From an uncultured Methanomethylovorans sp. (GTDB lineage: Archaea; Halobacteriota; Methanosarcinia; Methanosarcinales; Methanosarcinaceae): 12,523 nucleotides of DNA. The stretch lies in assembly GCA_937968035.1 (NCBI GenBank), contig CALBTS010000624.1, forward strand, positions 1 through 12,523, written 5' to 3'. The notes under the pieces were generated by a model. The model was not told where the DNA came from and searched no databases. It was given only the letters and a program-made list of their open reading frames with translations. Position numbers and translations under genes: made by a program. Shown here in pieces: positions 5,618 through 12,523 of the stretch (positions are counted from its first letter, which is position 1; every line of letters begins with the position of its first letter).

Positions 5618-7198
5618 ATGACAATTATTAGTAAATTATCAAGTGTTTACCATAGAGTGGTAGGTCAATTTTTCCTGAATGACCATGCTGCGAAAAATAT
5701 TAAGGATGAGCTCACTAGAATAGAAGAAAGAAGACTCAAAGACACAAAGGAATATTGGGATCTCTATAGAGGAGACCACTGGACTGACACAGAAGCTCTT
5801 AATTCCACTATGCCTTTGCCAACAGTTAATAAGTCCAGGAAGCTTTTGGATAAAAGTGTAACCTTTTTAGCCGGAAAACCTCCTATTGTTCAGTATGCAA
5901 ACATGGATGTCGAGAATATTTTAAAGCCTTTAATCAAGATCCTAAGTAAAAATTCGGGTGGGTGGGACTTATTTATTTTTAGACTCCTCCAGATAGGGGC
6001 TGTTTCAGGAGATGCTTTCATAAAGATATCTTATGATGAAGCTAAAAAGGGAGTTAAGATGGAAGTTCTTAACTCAGAAGAGGTCTCAGTTCAGTATCTA
6101 CGCAGCAACTATGACAATTATTTCCCGGATAAAGTGGTCATAAACTGGTATAGACTAGATGACACAGCTGACAGACTTATTAAATGCACAGAAACATGGA
6201 CTAAGTTTAACTTCAAGTATGAAGAAGACGGATCTCTGATCGAAGAGGGCTATAATATTTTAGAGATGGTCCCAGTGATTCATATAAGAAATCACATGGC
6301 CGGAAATGATGTTTATGGAATTAGCGATCTTAAAGATCTGGCAAATCTGAATCTTGCTTATAATCACCAAATGCGACAGTTCATGGAAGACACAAAAAAC
6401 CATAGTGATCCTGTTACTTTGCTGTTTGGAGCTCGGATGTCTAGTATGGAGAAGACTTCTGAAACACTATGGAGCAACCTGCCTATAGAATCTAGGGTTC
6501 AGAATCTTGAGCTCGACACTGATTTCCCTGCTCAACAGAAATTTATCGAATACATGGACAAGGGAATGTACGAAATGGGATCTGTGCCTTGGCAAAACCC
6601 GGACAAGAGGATCTCCAATACTTCAGGAGTAGCTTTACATATAGAGCACATGCCAAGCATAGAACTCTCTGACCGGAAAAAATTATTTTACACTCCAGGC
6701 ATTTTAGAGGCAATTAAGCTGTCCTTGGATCTTTGGCTTAAGCTTGAGAATATAAACAGGCTTTTCGCCACAAGCAATCAAATTGATAACCCAACAAAAG
6801 AGCCTTATCGACCTTTAACCGGACCAAGTGTTTTAGAGGCAAAAGCTCTTATAGAGGCAGCAATTTCAAAGAGTGCAGATGATTTTGAAAAGTACATAGA
6901 GTGGAATGAAGTTTCAATTAAATGGCAGAATTATTTGCCTAAAGATGATTTGATTAATATGCAGCTTCTTAAAGACAAGCTTATTATGGGCTTGACTAGC
7001 AGAAAGCGCGCAGCAAAGGATCTAGGAATTGAGGATGTTGAAGAACTTTTTGATGAGATTAACCAAGATATTGCTGATGGTTGGGATTACAGTAAGATGC
7101 GTGGGAATGTTAATTCACCAGTTCCAGATCACACAGAAGGAGCAAGTGGAAAAAGTCAAGATAGCAAAGAAAAAATCGCGGACGAAAAGGGAGAATAG
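5618..7198 (+). CDS. Phage portal protein (SPP1 gp6-like)
   Basis: The portal forms the dodecameric ring at one head vertex through which DNA enters and to which the tail joins. The 526-aa length fits the SPP1 gp6-like family. Recognisable features are the N-terminal helical region with YWDLYRGDHW (46-55), the PLPTVNKSRKLLDKSVTFLAGKPP segment (67-89) typical of these portals, the GAVSGDAFIKISYD strand-turn (127-140), and HIRNHMAGNDVYGISDLKDL, a wing/clip-type segment. The C-terminus is acidic and lysine-rich (SKEKIADEKGE) and probably disordered. ATG at 5618 follows GAGGG with a seven-base gap. The gene is first in a tightly packed operon, and its stop codon is immediately followed by the next ATG. 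The family call is by recognition, not by search. Confidence 0.9.
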   Translation: MTIISKLSSVYHRVVGQFFLNDHAAKNIKDELTRIEERRLKDTKEYWDLYRGDHWTDTEALNSTMPLPTVNKSRKLLDKSVTFLAGKPPIVQYANMDVENILKPLIKILSKNSGGWDLFIFRLLQIGAVSGDAFIKISYDEAKKGVKMEVLNSEEVSVQYLRSNYDNYFPDKVVINWYRLDDTADRLIKCTETWTKFNFKYEEDGSLIEEGYNILEMVPVIHIRNHMAGNDVYGISDLKDLANLNLAYNHQMRQFMEDTKNHSDPVTLLFGARMSSMEKTSETLWSNLPIESRVQNLELDTDFPAQQKFIEYMDKGMYEMGSVPWQNPDKRISNTSGVALHIEHMPSIELSDRKKLFYTPGILEAIKLSLDLWLKLENINRLFATSNQIDNPTKEPYRPLTGPSVLEAKALIEAAISKSADDFEKYIEWNEVSIKWQNYLPKDDLINMQLLKDKLIMGLTSRKRAAKDLGIEDVEELFDEINQDIADGWDYSKMRGNVNSPVPDHTEGASGKSQDSKEKIADEKGE

Positions 7199-7549
7199 AT
7201 GAGCTTAGGAGAAGTAATACCAAAGCTTCTTAAGTTTGGTGGAACAGCTTTTCAAGTAAAGAGTTATGCAGCTGATGGCGCCACATTGGAGTTGGATCTA
7301 AAAGAAAATGATTTAATAAAGATATCGGTTTCAGCTAATGTAACTCTCACAATGGTTAATAAGAATGCCACAGTTATAATGCTTATTTTTAGCAATGATG
7401 CTTCAGCTAGAACTATTACTTTTCCAGCTGGTTATTGGCCAGCAGAAGGCAGCACAACAAAGACATACTCACTTCCAGCTAGCTCGGATCTTTTAGTGAC
7501 TATGATCTATGATGGAACAAATATCTATTATTCAGCTTTGGAGTATTGA
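7199..7549 (+). CDS. Beta-structured virion protein, 116 aa (fibre or decoration type)
   Basis: The start directly follows the portal stop, and GGGAG of the portal coding sequence serves as ribosome site, so translation is probably coupled. The sequence is dominated by beta strands: GATLELDLKENDLIKISVSANVTLTMVN, then ARTITFPAGYWPAEG, then the ending LLVTMIYDGTNIYYSALEY. This pattern is familiar from modules of phage tail-fibre and baseplate-appendage proteins, where VTLTL..., TITFPA and YDGTNYY recur. A structural role in the virion is therefore likely, but which part cannot be said. There is no membrane segment or signal peptide. It is the first of several adhesion-type proteins in the operon. 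Confidence 0.75.
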   Translation: MSLGEVIPKLLKFGGTAFQVKSYAADGATLELDLKENDLIKISVSANVTLTMVNKNATVIMLIFSNDASARTITFPAGYWPAEGSTTKTYSLPASSDLLVTMIYDGTNIYYSALEY

Positions 7550-7551
7550 TA

Positions 7552-8259
7552 GTGTTTATACCTATGCTTGGTGGAAGATTTGAAGAATATGAACTTGAAA
7601 GAAATATCACAGGAGCTTACACTCTCACTTGGCCCGCCGGAGCTCAGCGTGTTGTTTTGCTAGAAGTATCTCTCATTGGTGGAGGAGGATCTGGTGGCAC
7701 TGGTGGCATAACTAATACTTATTCTGATCCTTGTGGCGGATGTTCAATGACTCGTGGCGGATCTGCAGGTGGTGGTGGAGTAGGTTATACTTACAGCAAT
7801 TTTAGTTTATCTTTAGCACTTAATTTAACAAAGACGTATAGTTTAAATATAGGTGCTGGTGGAAGTAATTCAGCTGGTGGTGTTACCCAGTTTAAAGAAG
7901 ATTCAACAGTGTTATACTCTGCTAATGGGGGAGGAAAAGGCGGAAATGGTGGTAACTCTAATCCGATTTTGGGTTCTGTAGGAGGAGCTGCTGGTGCAGC
8001 TGGAGTAGGCAGCACTAACGGAGGTGCAGGTGTAGCAGGAGGCAATAAAGCATACCCATGTGCAAACTCTTGTAAAACTTGGAAAAATGGCGGAGCAGGT
8101 GGAGTCATGCCTACAGCAACTAGGGATGCACTTAAGTTAAGCACAATAGCCGGAGGAGGCGGTGCTGGAGGAAAAAGCACTACAGGTTATTGCACAGCTC
8201 AAGCAGGAACCAGTGGAGCTGGTGGAATAGCAATAATAGTTTATAGGGTATATTTTTGA
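7552..8259 (+). CDS. Glycine-rich tail-fibre-type protein, 235 aa
   Basis: The protein opens with a strand-rich segment (LTWPAGAQRVVLLEVSLIGGGG) and then has many glycine-rich loops (GGGGSGGTGG, GGSAGGGGVGY, GGGKGGNGGN, IAGGGGAGGKS), ending GGIAIIVYRVYF. This WPAG...V...GGGG...GAGG...IIVYR pattern is typical of glycine-rich domains in phage tail and receptor-binding proteins, where polyglycine strands pack into a sandwich exposing variable loops. Six cysteines (PCGGC, PCANSC, YC and a lone one in none of the strands at most) may cross-link loops; five are clear. GTG at 7552 is preferred because GGAG (7540-7543) lies eight bases upstream. A TTG at 7546 overlapping the previous stop would add two residues but is too close to that site. 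Confidence 0.8.
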   Translation: MFIPMLGGRFEEYELERNITGAYTLTWPAGAQRVVLLEVSLIGGGGSGGTGGITNTYSDPCGGCSMTRGGSAGGGGVGYTYSNFSLSLALNLTKTYSLNIGAGGSNSAGGVTQFKEDSTVLYSANGGGKGGNGGNSNPILGSVGGAAGAAGVGSTNGGAGVAGGNKAYPCANSCKTWKNGGAGGVMPTATRDALKLSTIAGGGGAGGKSTTGYCTAQAGTSGAGGIAIIVYRVYF

Positions 8260-9293
8260 TAAAAAGAAAACGAATCACTGAAATAGTAGAACAAGTTCAG
8301 ACAACTAATCCACCGGATACTAAGGTAGTATTCTACCCAGATTCAAAGCTCAAGCTTTATGGATCTGATTATTTTGATTTTTTCTGGAACACTTTTTATT
8401 CCGAATTAAGCAGAAGACTGGAGCTTAAAGATAAACAGTTTTATATTGATTTACTAACAGGACAGGATGTTTACTCTTCGATTTTTAATTTTAACGGGCA
8501 AGGGAAGACTCTGGATGATATTTTAGCTAAATGTGAATGTTATAAATCTAGTATAGGAAAGCTATATTTAAAGCCAGCTGATTCTGATGTAGTCATTTTT
8601 GTATTGCCTTTTCCGCATGTTGAGTTCAGAAGCAGCTTAGCTTTACTTCGTTACTTAGACATTAATTGTAAGCATAATATAGTCTTTATGGATCTTAACG
8701 ACATCTTTTTTTCCGGGAAAAAGCTTACTAAAGAACAAGTAGATAAAGAACTAAGATATCAGGTTGAAACATTACTAGAATCAAGGTTCAAAGATAAACT
8801 AAAAGTAGTTATTCCTATGTGTATGGGCTACCAAATCTCAAGTTGCATTTTAGATTTATTTGATCTCTCAGTGTCTTATGCCCCTATGGTAAAGAGAGTA
8901 ACAGATAAAGTTATTGATCCAAAGCTGTATGATTTTGATTATATTCTGACAGTATATTTTTACTGGCTTTTTAACTTACTTGCTAATGACGGAAATTATA
9001 TCATGAGTGTTTGGATAAAAGAAGGGTTTGAAAAAGTTGATTTCAAGATTTACACAGAGTATTTCAATGCTTTTATTTGCGGTAGTAAGGCACTAGCTAA
9101 AAAGAATGTAGTGCTTCTCACACTGGATGATGTAACAATAGATGCAAAAGACAGCTATATAGACTCAGCAAAGACTATTATTTTAAAAAGCAGCCCAAGA
9201 AGGCACGGATCTGTTGTTATAGTTCCTGATTCTATCAAAGAGTTTGTTGATTTAATTGAAGGAGAGATTAGTGAGCACACCAATAGTATATAA
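8256..9293 (+). CDS. Putative Cys-nucleophile alpha/beta-hydrolase-like protein, 345 aa
   Basis: Not firmly recognised. The start TTG at 8256 overlaps the previous stop by four bases, and AGGG lies seven bases upstream; no other good start exists before residue 145. The layout resembles an alpha/beta-hydrolase: strand DVVIFVLPFPH (111-121), strand NIVFMDLND, then KVVIPMCMGYQ (183-193), where Cys189 sits in a strand-turn-helix like a nucleophile elbow. It is followed by SVSYAPM, then NVVLLTLDDVTID (284-296) with candidate acid residues, and RRHGSVVIVPDSIKEFVDLI (315-334) with His317 where the catalytic histidine would be. Cys nucleophiles occur in dienelactone hydrolases and in polyhydroxyalkanoate synthases and depolymerases. 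Located between tail genes, it could modify a cell-surface polymer. It could also be an inactive structural relative. The fold is inference. Confidence 0.7.
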   Translation: MIKRKRITEIVEQVQTTNPPDTKVVFYPDSKLKLYGSDYFDFFWNTFYSELSRRLELKDKQFYIDLLTGQDVYSSIFNFNGQGKTLDDILAKCECYKSSIGKLYLKPADSDVVIFVLPFPHVEFRSSLALLRYLDINCKHNIVFMDLNDIFFSGKKLTKEQVDKELRYQVETLLESRFKDKLKVVIPMCMGYQISSCILDLFDLSVSYAPMVKRVTDKVIDPKLYDFDYILTVYFYWLFNLLANDGNYIMSVWIKEGFEKVDFKIYTEYFNAFICGSKALAKKNVVLLTLDDVTIDAKDSYIDSAKTIILKSSPRRHGSVVIVPDSIKEFVDLIEGEISEHTNSI

Positions 9294-10596
9294 AGGCCCT
9301 TTGGATTTATTGATAAATGAAGGTATCTACCAGATAATAGAGGCTCCAGATTTGCCGGAGGAAGGGGATTACATTGCAACAGTAACAAAAGGCTCTGGTC
9401 ATATAAAGCAAGAGCTCTTAGACGAAGCAGCAGGAAAGGCTTATTTTAGATTTAATTTTAATTCAGCTTATTTACAATGGAGCAGCTGGACAGCTCAAGC
9501 CGCGGGTGGAGGTGGCGGAGGAACCATTGGTATTGAAGTCTATGTTGAGTACGGATCCAATAGCAACATGGATGATGAAGATGACACAAGCAGTTCGATT
9601 AACTCAGTATCTGGATCGGAATTGCCCTCGGTTGACTACACAGAAAGCCGGAAGAAAAGGGTTGTATTTGTTAATGATATACAGACAAGCGATATATTGT
9701 TGTTTGAGGTATTCGATGGTAAGCTATGGAGACCATTGCCAGCACCAGTTGTAGATGGCTCAGATGTTTATGTCATTAACAGCTATGGTGAGGACTTCCT
9801 AGATACTTACGGATGCGGAGTAATTTTTAGTATTGATTCAAAGACTATTGATGTGTGGTTTGGAAAAAACAGATGTCTTAATAAGCCCTGGAGCGACCTG
9901 GCAGCTATAACAGAAATTCCCCGGTGGAGGGTGTCTAAAAGATCAAGTATAACAACAACAATACAGTATCCTGATTTCACGGAACCTGTAGGAACAATAA
10001 AAGCCTGGGATAAGAGTTTCCCAAATACACCAGCATTAAGTTTAACACCATCCTGGAAAGAATGCGATGGAAGTCTTATATCTGATGTAGACTCACCTTT
10101 TAATAATTATAGGTCTAGGAACCTTAATGGTGGGATTTTTAGTTTAACATTGACATTCGCATCAGGTGTAGCCAGTGTATCAGAATATGACATTACAGCA
10201 TTAAATGTTGGTGATGTGGTTTCCGGTACAGGGATTTCAGCAGGAACTAGAATAACAGGTGTTGATACAGCAGAGAATGAGATCACTATTTCAGATTTAG
10301 TATCAGGCGAGATAGAGATAGAAATAACAGGCCGTAATAGATTTATTCGTGGTGGATCAAGTTCTGGTAATAGTCAGGATGACCAGATGCAGGGACATTA
10401 TCACGGTCATTCATTAAGCGCAAACGTGAATATAGGAAAAGCTGGGAGCTCTCTTGGCGGGAGCGCTTATTCTGGCTACGAAACTTTAAATATTTTGTCG
10501 CCACTTTCAGATGGCACAAACGGCACACCCCGCACAGGCACAGAAACCCGAGCAGTGAATATATCTATGGCTTACATAATGAAAATCAAAGCCTAA
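9271..10596 (+). CDS. Tail fibre protein with C-terminal collar domain, 441 aa
   Basis: Probably the distal receptor-binding fibre. GTG at 9271 is chosen because GGAGAG lies just upstream; an in-frame TTG at 9256 has no such site. The gene overlaps the previous one by 23 bases. Domains: an N-terminal strand-rich module (1-76), a G6 hinge (about 79-84), an acidic linker (MDDEDDTSSS), a beta module (128-224, with FVNDIQTSDILLFEVFDG and PRWRVSK), then a tail-collar module from about 239 (PVGTIKAWDKSFPNTPA, WKECDGSLISDVDSPFN, RNLNG). The collar is split: about 65 residues containing VGDVVSGTGISAGTRITGVD separate RNLNG from NRFIRGGSSSGNSQDD. HYHGH (376-380) matches the metal-binding HxH motif of trimeric fibre tips. 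The protein ends SMAYIMKIKA, as such domains usually do. Confidence 0.88.
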   Translation: MSTPIVYKGPLDLLINEGIYQIIEAPDLPEEGDYIATVTKGSGHIKQELLDEAAGKAYFRFNFNSAYLQWSSWTAQAAGGGGGGTIGIEVYVEYGSNSNMDDEDDTSSSINSVSGSELPSVDYTESRKKRVVFVNDIQTSDILLFEVFDGKLWRPLPAPVVDGSDVYVINSYGEDFLDTYGCGVIFSIDSKTIDVWFGKNRCLNKPWSDLAAITEIPRWRVSKRSSITTTIQYPDFTEPVGTIKAWDKSFPNTPALSLTPSWKECDGSLISDVDSPFNNYRSRNLNGGIFSLTLTFASGVASVSEYDITALNVGDVVSGTGISAGTRITGVDTAENEITISDLVSGEIEIEITGRNRFIRGGSSSGNSQDDQMQGHYHGHSLSANVNIGKAGSSLGGSAYSGYETLNILSPLSDGTNGTPRTGTETRAVNISMAYIMKIKA

Positions 10597-10641
10597 CAAC
10601 TTTTATTTTATACTATACTCTATATCATAAAATTAAAAATC

Positions 10642-10663
10642 ATCTAACAGATGTTAGATTTTA
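10642..10663 (+). terminator. Probable intrinsic terminator after the tail-fibre gene
   Basis: ATCTAAC (10642-10648), loop AGAT, GTTAGAT (10653-10659), then TTTTAAAC. The stem is short and AT-rich but perfectly paired and followed by four T. It lies 45 bases after the last gene of the portal operon. Confidence 0.55.
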
Positions 10664-10862
10664 AACAGGAAAATACAAGCTTTATATCATCAATAAACAA
10701 AATACCCTCTAAAAACTTGATTTTGTAGTTGGATAATTTTATTTGCATTTTTGTAAGCTTTAAGTTATTTTTATATATATATGAATTTTTAAATACTCAG
10801 CAGGCTTAAGAGCCTTTCATAGAACCATCTAAACTATTTTCATTTAATTTATGGAGAACTCA
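10664..10862. other. Spacer with possible promoter and a small hairpin
   Basis: AT-rich leader of the membrane-protein gene. TTGTAA (10751-10756), 17 bases and TATATA (10774-10779) form a fair promoter-like pair. AGGCT-TAAG-AGCCT (10802-10815) followed by TTTC is a small hairpin in the predicted leader, a possible attenuator. TTGTAGTTGGATAA (10723-10736) is nearly the reverse complement of the TTATCCACTACAA box at the left end, with one extra base. No gene is seen. Confidence 0.45.
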
Positions 10863-11570
10863 GTGGAAAACAAGACATTATTGAGTGCCTTTGTTACTGG
10901 TTATTTCGCTCTAGTAGGTGGTATAGTGTTGGCCTTTATTCAATCAAAGCAGATAGGCTTATTTTTCCATGTTCTTATGCTTATAGTTATACTCGCTACT
11001 ACAGTAATTGGAATAGCTGTCTTTAAGTCTGTAAAGAACAAAGATAAGCTATCAGTAGAGCAGAAATACTTTGGTCCAAGCAGGGACCTAACAGAGCATC
11101 ACTTCTTTAATAAAATAAGCTACACTTTGTCTATTCAGCTTAGTAACTTAAAAGTTGAGCATCCTGCTAAGAAAGCAATGCTCAAGAAATTTCTTACAGT
11201 GCACATAGAGACAATGCGCGACATTATAAAAGACAATTTATGCAGAAATGAGAAATGCCAAAATTGCCATAAACAGGAAGCAGTTTTGCTTAAGTGGCTA
11301 GAAACTGCGGAAAAGAGGGAGATAGAATCAGGAGTTCCTCAAATATTTTTAGATAAACTATCAGGATACAAACAAAAGAGAGCTCAAATAGCTCTTGATG
11401 GGTTACATGCTATATGCGCAAGTGGATTCTATAGCTCTGGTCAAGAGAAAATGGCCGCTATCTTAGATATGTATGCTACTGGTATTTCATCATTTATTAA
11501 TGACCTTGAAATAATAATTTCTGCTATGAATGGTGAGCTAGAGAAAGCACTGGAGAATAAAGTATTATGA
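10863..11570 (+). CDS. Membrane protein with two helices and a CX4CX2CH motif, 235 aa
   Basis: Function unknown. GTG at 10863 is preferred: GGAG (10853-10856) is six bases upstream, while the ATG at 10851 has no ribosome site and would place GGAG inside the gene. Two hydrophobic helices lie near the N-terminus, at about 6-26 (LLSAFVTGYFALVGGIVLAFIQ) and 31-53 (GLFFHVLMLIVILATTVIGIAVF), with a short loop between. The remaining ~175 residues are helical and charged, probably on one side of the membrane. They carry CRNEKCQNCH (127-136), which could bind zinc; CQNCH also fits the heme-attachment pattern CxxCH, although the protein has no cytochrome features. Location after tail genes and the two-helix hairpin recall holin-like proteins, but the long soluble domain is not typical of holins. 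Confidence 0.75.
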   Translation: MENKTLLSAFVTGYFALVGGIVLAFIQSKQIGLFFHVLMLIVILATTVIGIAVFKSVKNKDKLSVEQKYFGPSRDLTEHHFFNKISYTLSIQLSNLKVEHPAKKAMLKKFLTVHIETMRDIIKDNLCRNEKCQNCHKQEAVLLKWLETAEKREIESGVPQIFLDKLSGYKQKRAQIALDGLHAICASGFYSSGQEKMAAILDMYATGISSFINDLEIIISAMNGELEKALENKVL

Positions 11571-11580
11571 TATTGAATGA

Positions 11581-11600
11581 TTTGATTATTATATTTAAAT
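11581..11600 (+). promoter_or_regulatory. TTATATTTA box before the 242-aa gene
   Basis: TTATTATATTTAAAT contains TATATT (11590-11595), matching the -10 region of the early-type promoters (TTATATTTAAAT near 1659). It lies only 18 bases before the start codon, overlaps the leader and has no -35 partner, so it is a weak call. Confidence 0.3.
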
Positions 11601-11613
11601 CAGGAGCTAAACC

Positions 11614-12342
11614 ATGATAAGTGCAGGACTTATGTTTGAACTAACTGAATACTTTGAAAATATTGATGGAGTTATACAGCTTAAGGCCCCACTGGAGCTT
11701 ATTACTAGAAGTTTGGACTCTCAGCAGATAGTATGCGATGACCTATATGAAGTTTCCGGTACAGAGGTTATCGAAGAACTAAGTGGAGATGAACTAAAAT
11801 ACACTATTTTAGTTGCAGATTCAGATGGAGTATTCACAGAGAAATACATAGTTGCAGGTGAATTAGCAGACAGTGCTGGTTATACAGAGTCAAATGATCT
11901 AGCTGACTTAGCTAATCTTGAAAATATTTTTAGCGAACCAACAGCTATAAAGATAAGAGTTTATTTTCACTCAGAAGGAACTACAACTCCACAGCTATCT
12001 GAAGCAGTCATAGAATATGACTGGGCTGTACTTTCACCTATTTTGCATAAGACTATTGTTTGGGGATTTATTGGAGATGCAAAAGAAGGTGTAGAAGTTC
12101 AAGCTACTCTAAATCGACCAGGGAAATATAACAACGTTATGATTAAGCCTGAAGCTTCCATAGCTCTTACTGATTCAAGAGGTTATTGGGAATTAGAATT
12201 AGTCGATACCGAAACAATGGGTAATGCTTTCTTTTACATATTTGATTTTGACTTTGCTACAAAAATCTCTTACAAGAGACGAGTTCCAAAAGTGTCACAG
12301 ATTAATTTCGTAGAACTAACACTGAATGATATTATCACCTAA
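11614..12342 (+). CDS. Appendage-like virion protein with Ig/regulatory-type beta domain, 242 aa
   Basis: Two parts are visible. The N-terminal ~140 residues include AIKIRVYFHSEGTTTPQLSEAVIEYDW (111-137), a strand pattern common in phage appendage domains, where a line about distances or angles is followed by TP.L.E..IEYD. Residues ~146-235 (KTIVWGFIGDAKEGVEVQATLNRPG, then TDSRGYWELELVD, KRRVPKVSQINFVEL) match the carboxypeptidase-regulatory or transthyretin-like Ig fold that often decorates phage tail proteins: G.....G..V.A.LNRPG....... TD..GYWELEL. It probably takes part in host adsorption or decorates the virion. ATG at 11614 follows AGGAG with a seven-base gap. There is no membrane span. 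The next gene starts 11 bases after the stop. The domain calls come from pattern recognition. Confidence 0.78.
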   Translation: MISAGLMFELTEYFENIDGVIQLKAPLELITRSLDSQQIVCDDLYEVSGTEVIEELSGDELKYTILVADSDGVFTEKYIVAGELADSAGYTESNDLADLANLENIFSEPTAIKIRVYFHSEGTTTPQLSEAVIEYDWAVLSPILHKTIVWGFIGDAKEGVEVQATLNRPGKYNNVMIKPEASIALTDSRGYWELELVDTETMGNAFFYIFDFDFATKISYKRRVPKVSQINFVELTLNDIIT

Positions 12343-12353
12343 GAGGTACTTGT

Positions 12354-12482
12354 ATGGCCTATATTGTTAATAAATATGTCTATAAAGACGGAAAGAAGTT
12401 TGGTCCTTACAAGGCACTAGTAATGTCAGTCAGAATTGGAAAGAAAGTAATACAAAAGCATTTAAAGTATATAGGTAAATAG
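12354..12482 (+). CDS. Small basic protein, 42 aa, with GPY / SVRxGKKVxQK motif
   Basis: The frame runs MAYIVNKYVYKDGKKFGPYK, then ALVMSVRIGKKVIQKHLKYIGK and a TAG stop. GAGGT (12343-12347) lies six bases before the ATG, and another gene with a strong ribosome site follows ten bases after the stop, so it is very likely expressed. Nine lysines make it strongly basic. The pattern GPY...SVRxGKKVxQKxxKYIGK resembles short segments I associate with archaeal and phage proteins and with the N-terminal part of some transposases; here it stands alone as a whole gene. It looks like a three-stranded beta sheet that could bind nucleic acid. No function can be claimed. It lies between structural-type genes, so its neighbours give little help. 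Confidence 0.75.
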   Translation: MAYIVNKYVYKDGKKFGPYKALVMSVRIGKKVIQKHLKYIGK

Positions 12483-12491
12483 GAGGTTAAA

Positions 12492-12523
12492 TTGCAAAAA
12501 GTAGATGCAAGTAAGTTTATCTT
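12492..12523 (+). CDS. Start of a further gene, cut by the window end
   Basis: TTG at 12492 follows AGGAGGT (12481-12487), the strongest ribosome site in the window, with four bases between. Ten full codons are present: MQKVDASKFI. The product cannot be identified. The call rests on the ribosome site and the regular spacing of this gene cluster. Confidence 0.6.
   Translation, partial: MQKVDASKFI

Noticed and set aside
7791..8180. Minus-strand proline-rich frame of 129 codons
   Set aside because: Proline runs are the complement of glycine codons in the + strand glycine-rich gene.
9506..9754. Second + strand frame of 82 codons inside the fibre gene
   Set aside because: Out of frame with a strongly supported domain protein; no ribosome site or known motif.

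Overview
The window looks like part of a tailed double-stranded DNA virus (Caudoviricetes) or a provirus. A large terminase subunit and a portal protein mark the head-packaging module. Downstream are several proteins typical of tail fibres and receptor-binding tips. The DNA is AT-rich and every supported gene is on the + strand. The standard code is used: TGG for Trp, with TAA, TAG and TGA all as stops. The host cannot be fixed from the sequence. Shine-Dalgarno sites, a U-tract terminator and three promoter-like pairs with exact 17-nt spacing suggest bacterial expression. A 42-residue protein near the right end has a GPY / SVRxGKKVxQK pattern that I also associate with archaea and small-genome prokaryotes, so an archaeal host is not excluded.

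Layout. Bases 1-1170 hold no supported gene but carry at least three families of dispersed direct repeats, including four copies of a DnaA-box-like 13-mer. This is a candidate replication, partition or control region. Bases 1172-2961 hold four short genes of unknown function (133, 76, 172 and 107 aa). The first two are driven by near-duplicate promoter/leader cassettes, and the set ends in a clear intrinsic terminator. Bases 3070-5133 are the terminase transcription unit, with its own promoter and hairpin. A 480-base gene-poor gap follows. Bases 5579-10663 look like one operon: portal, a small beta-structured protein, a glycine-rich protein, a 345-aa protein resembling a Cys-nucleophile alpha/beta-hydrolase, and a tail-collar fibre protein. 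Its genes abut or overlap, and the last three start on GTG, TTG and GTG. After a 270-base spacer come a two-helix membrane protein with a CX4CX2CH motif, a 242-aa appendage-like protein, the 42-aa protein, and the start of another gene cut by the window end.

Working together, terminase and portal would package DNA, and the proteins at 7199-10596 and 11614-12342 probably build or decorate the adsorption apparatus. The order is unusual: receptor-binding-type genes directly follow the portal, with no protease, scaffold or major capsid gene between them. The most interesting items are the repeat-rich region, the duplicated promoter cassette with an operator-like inverted repeat, the hydrolase-like protein among the tail genes, the domain inserted into the collar module, and the membrane protein with the CX4CX2CH motif.
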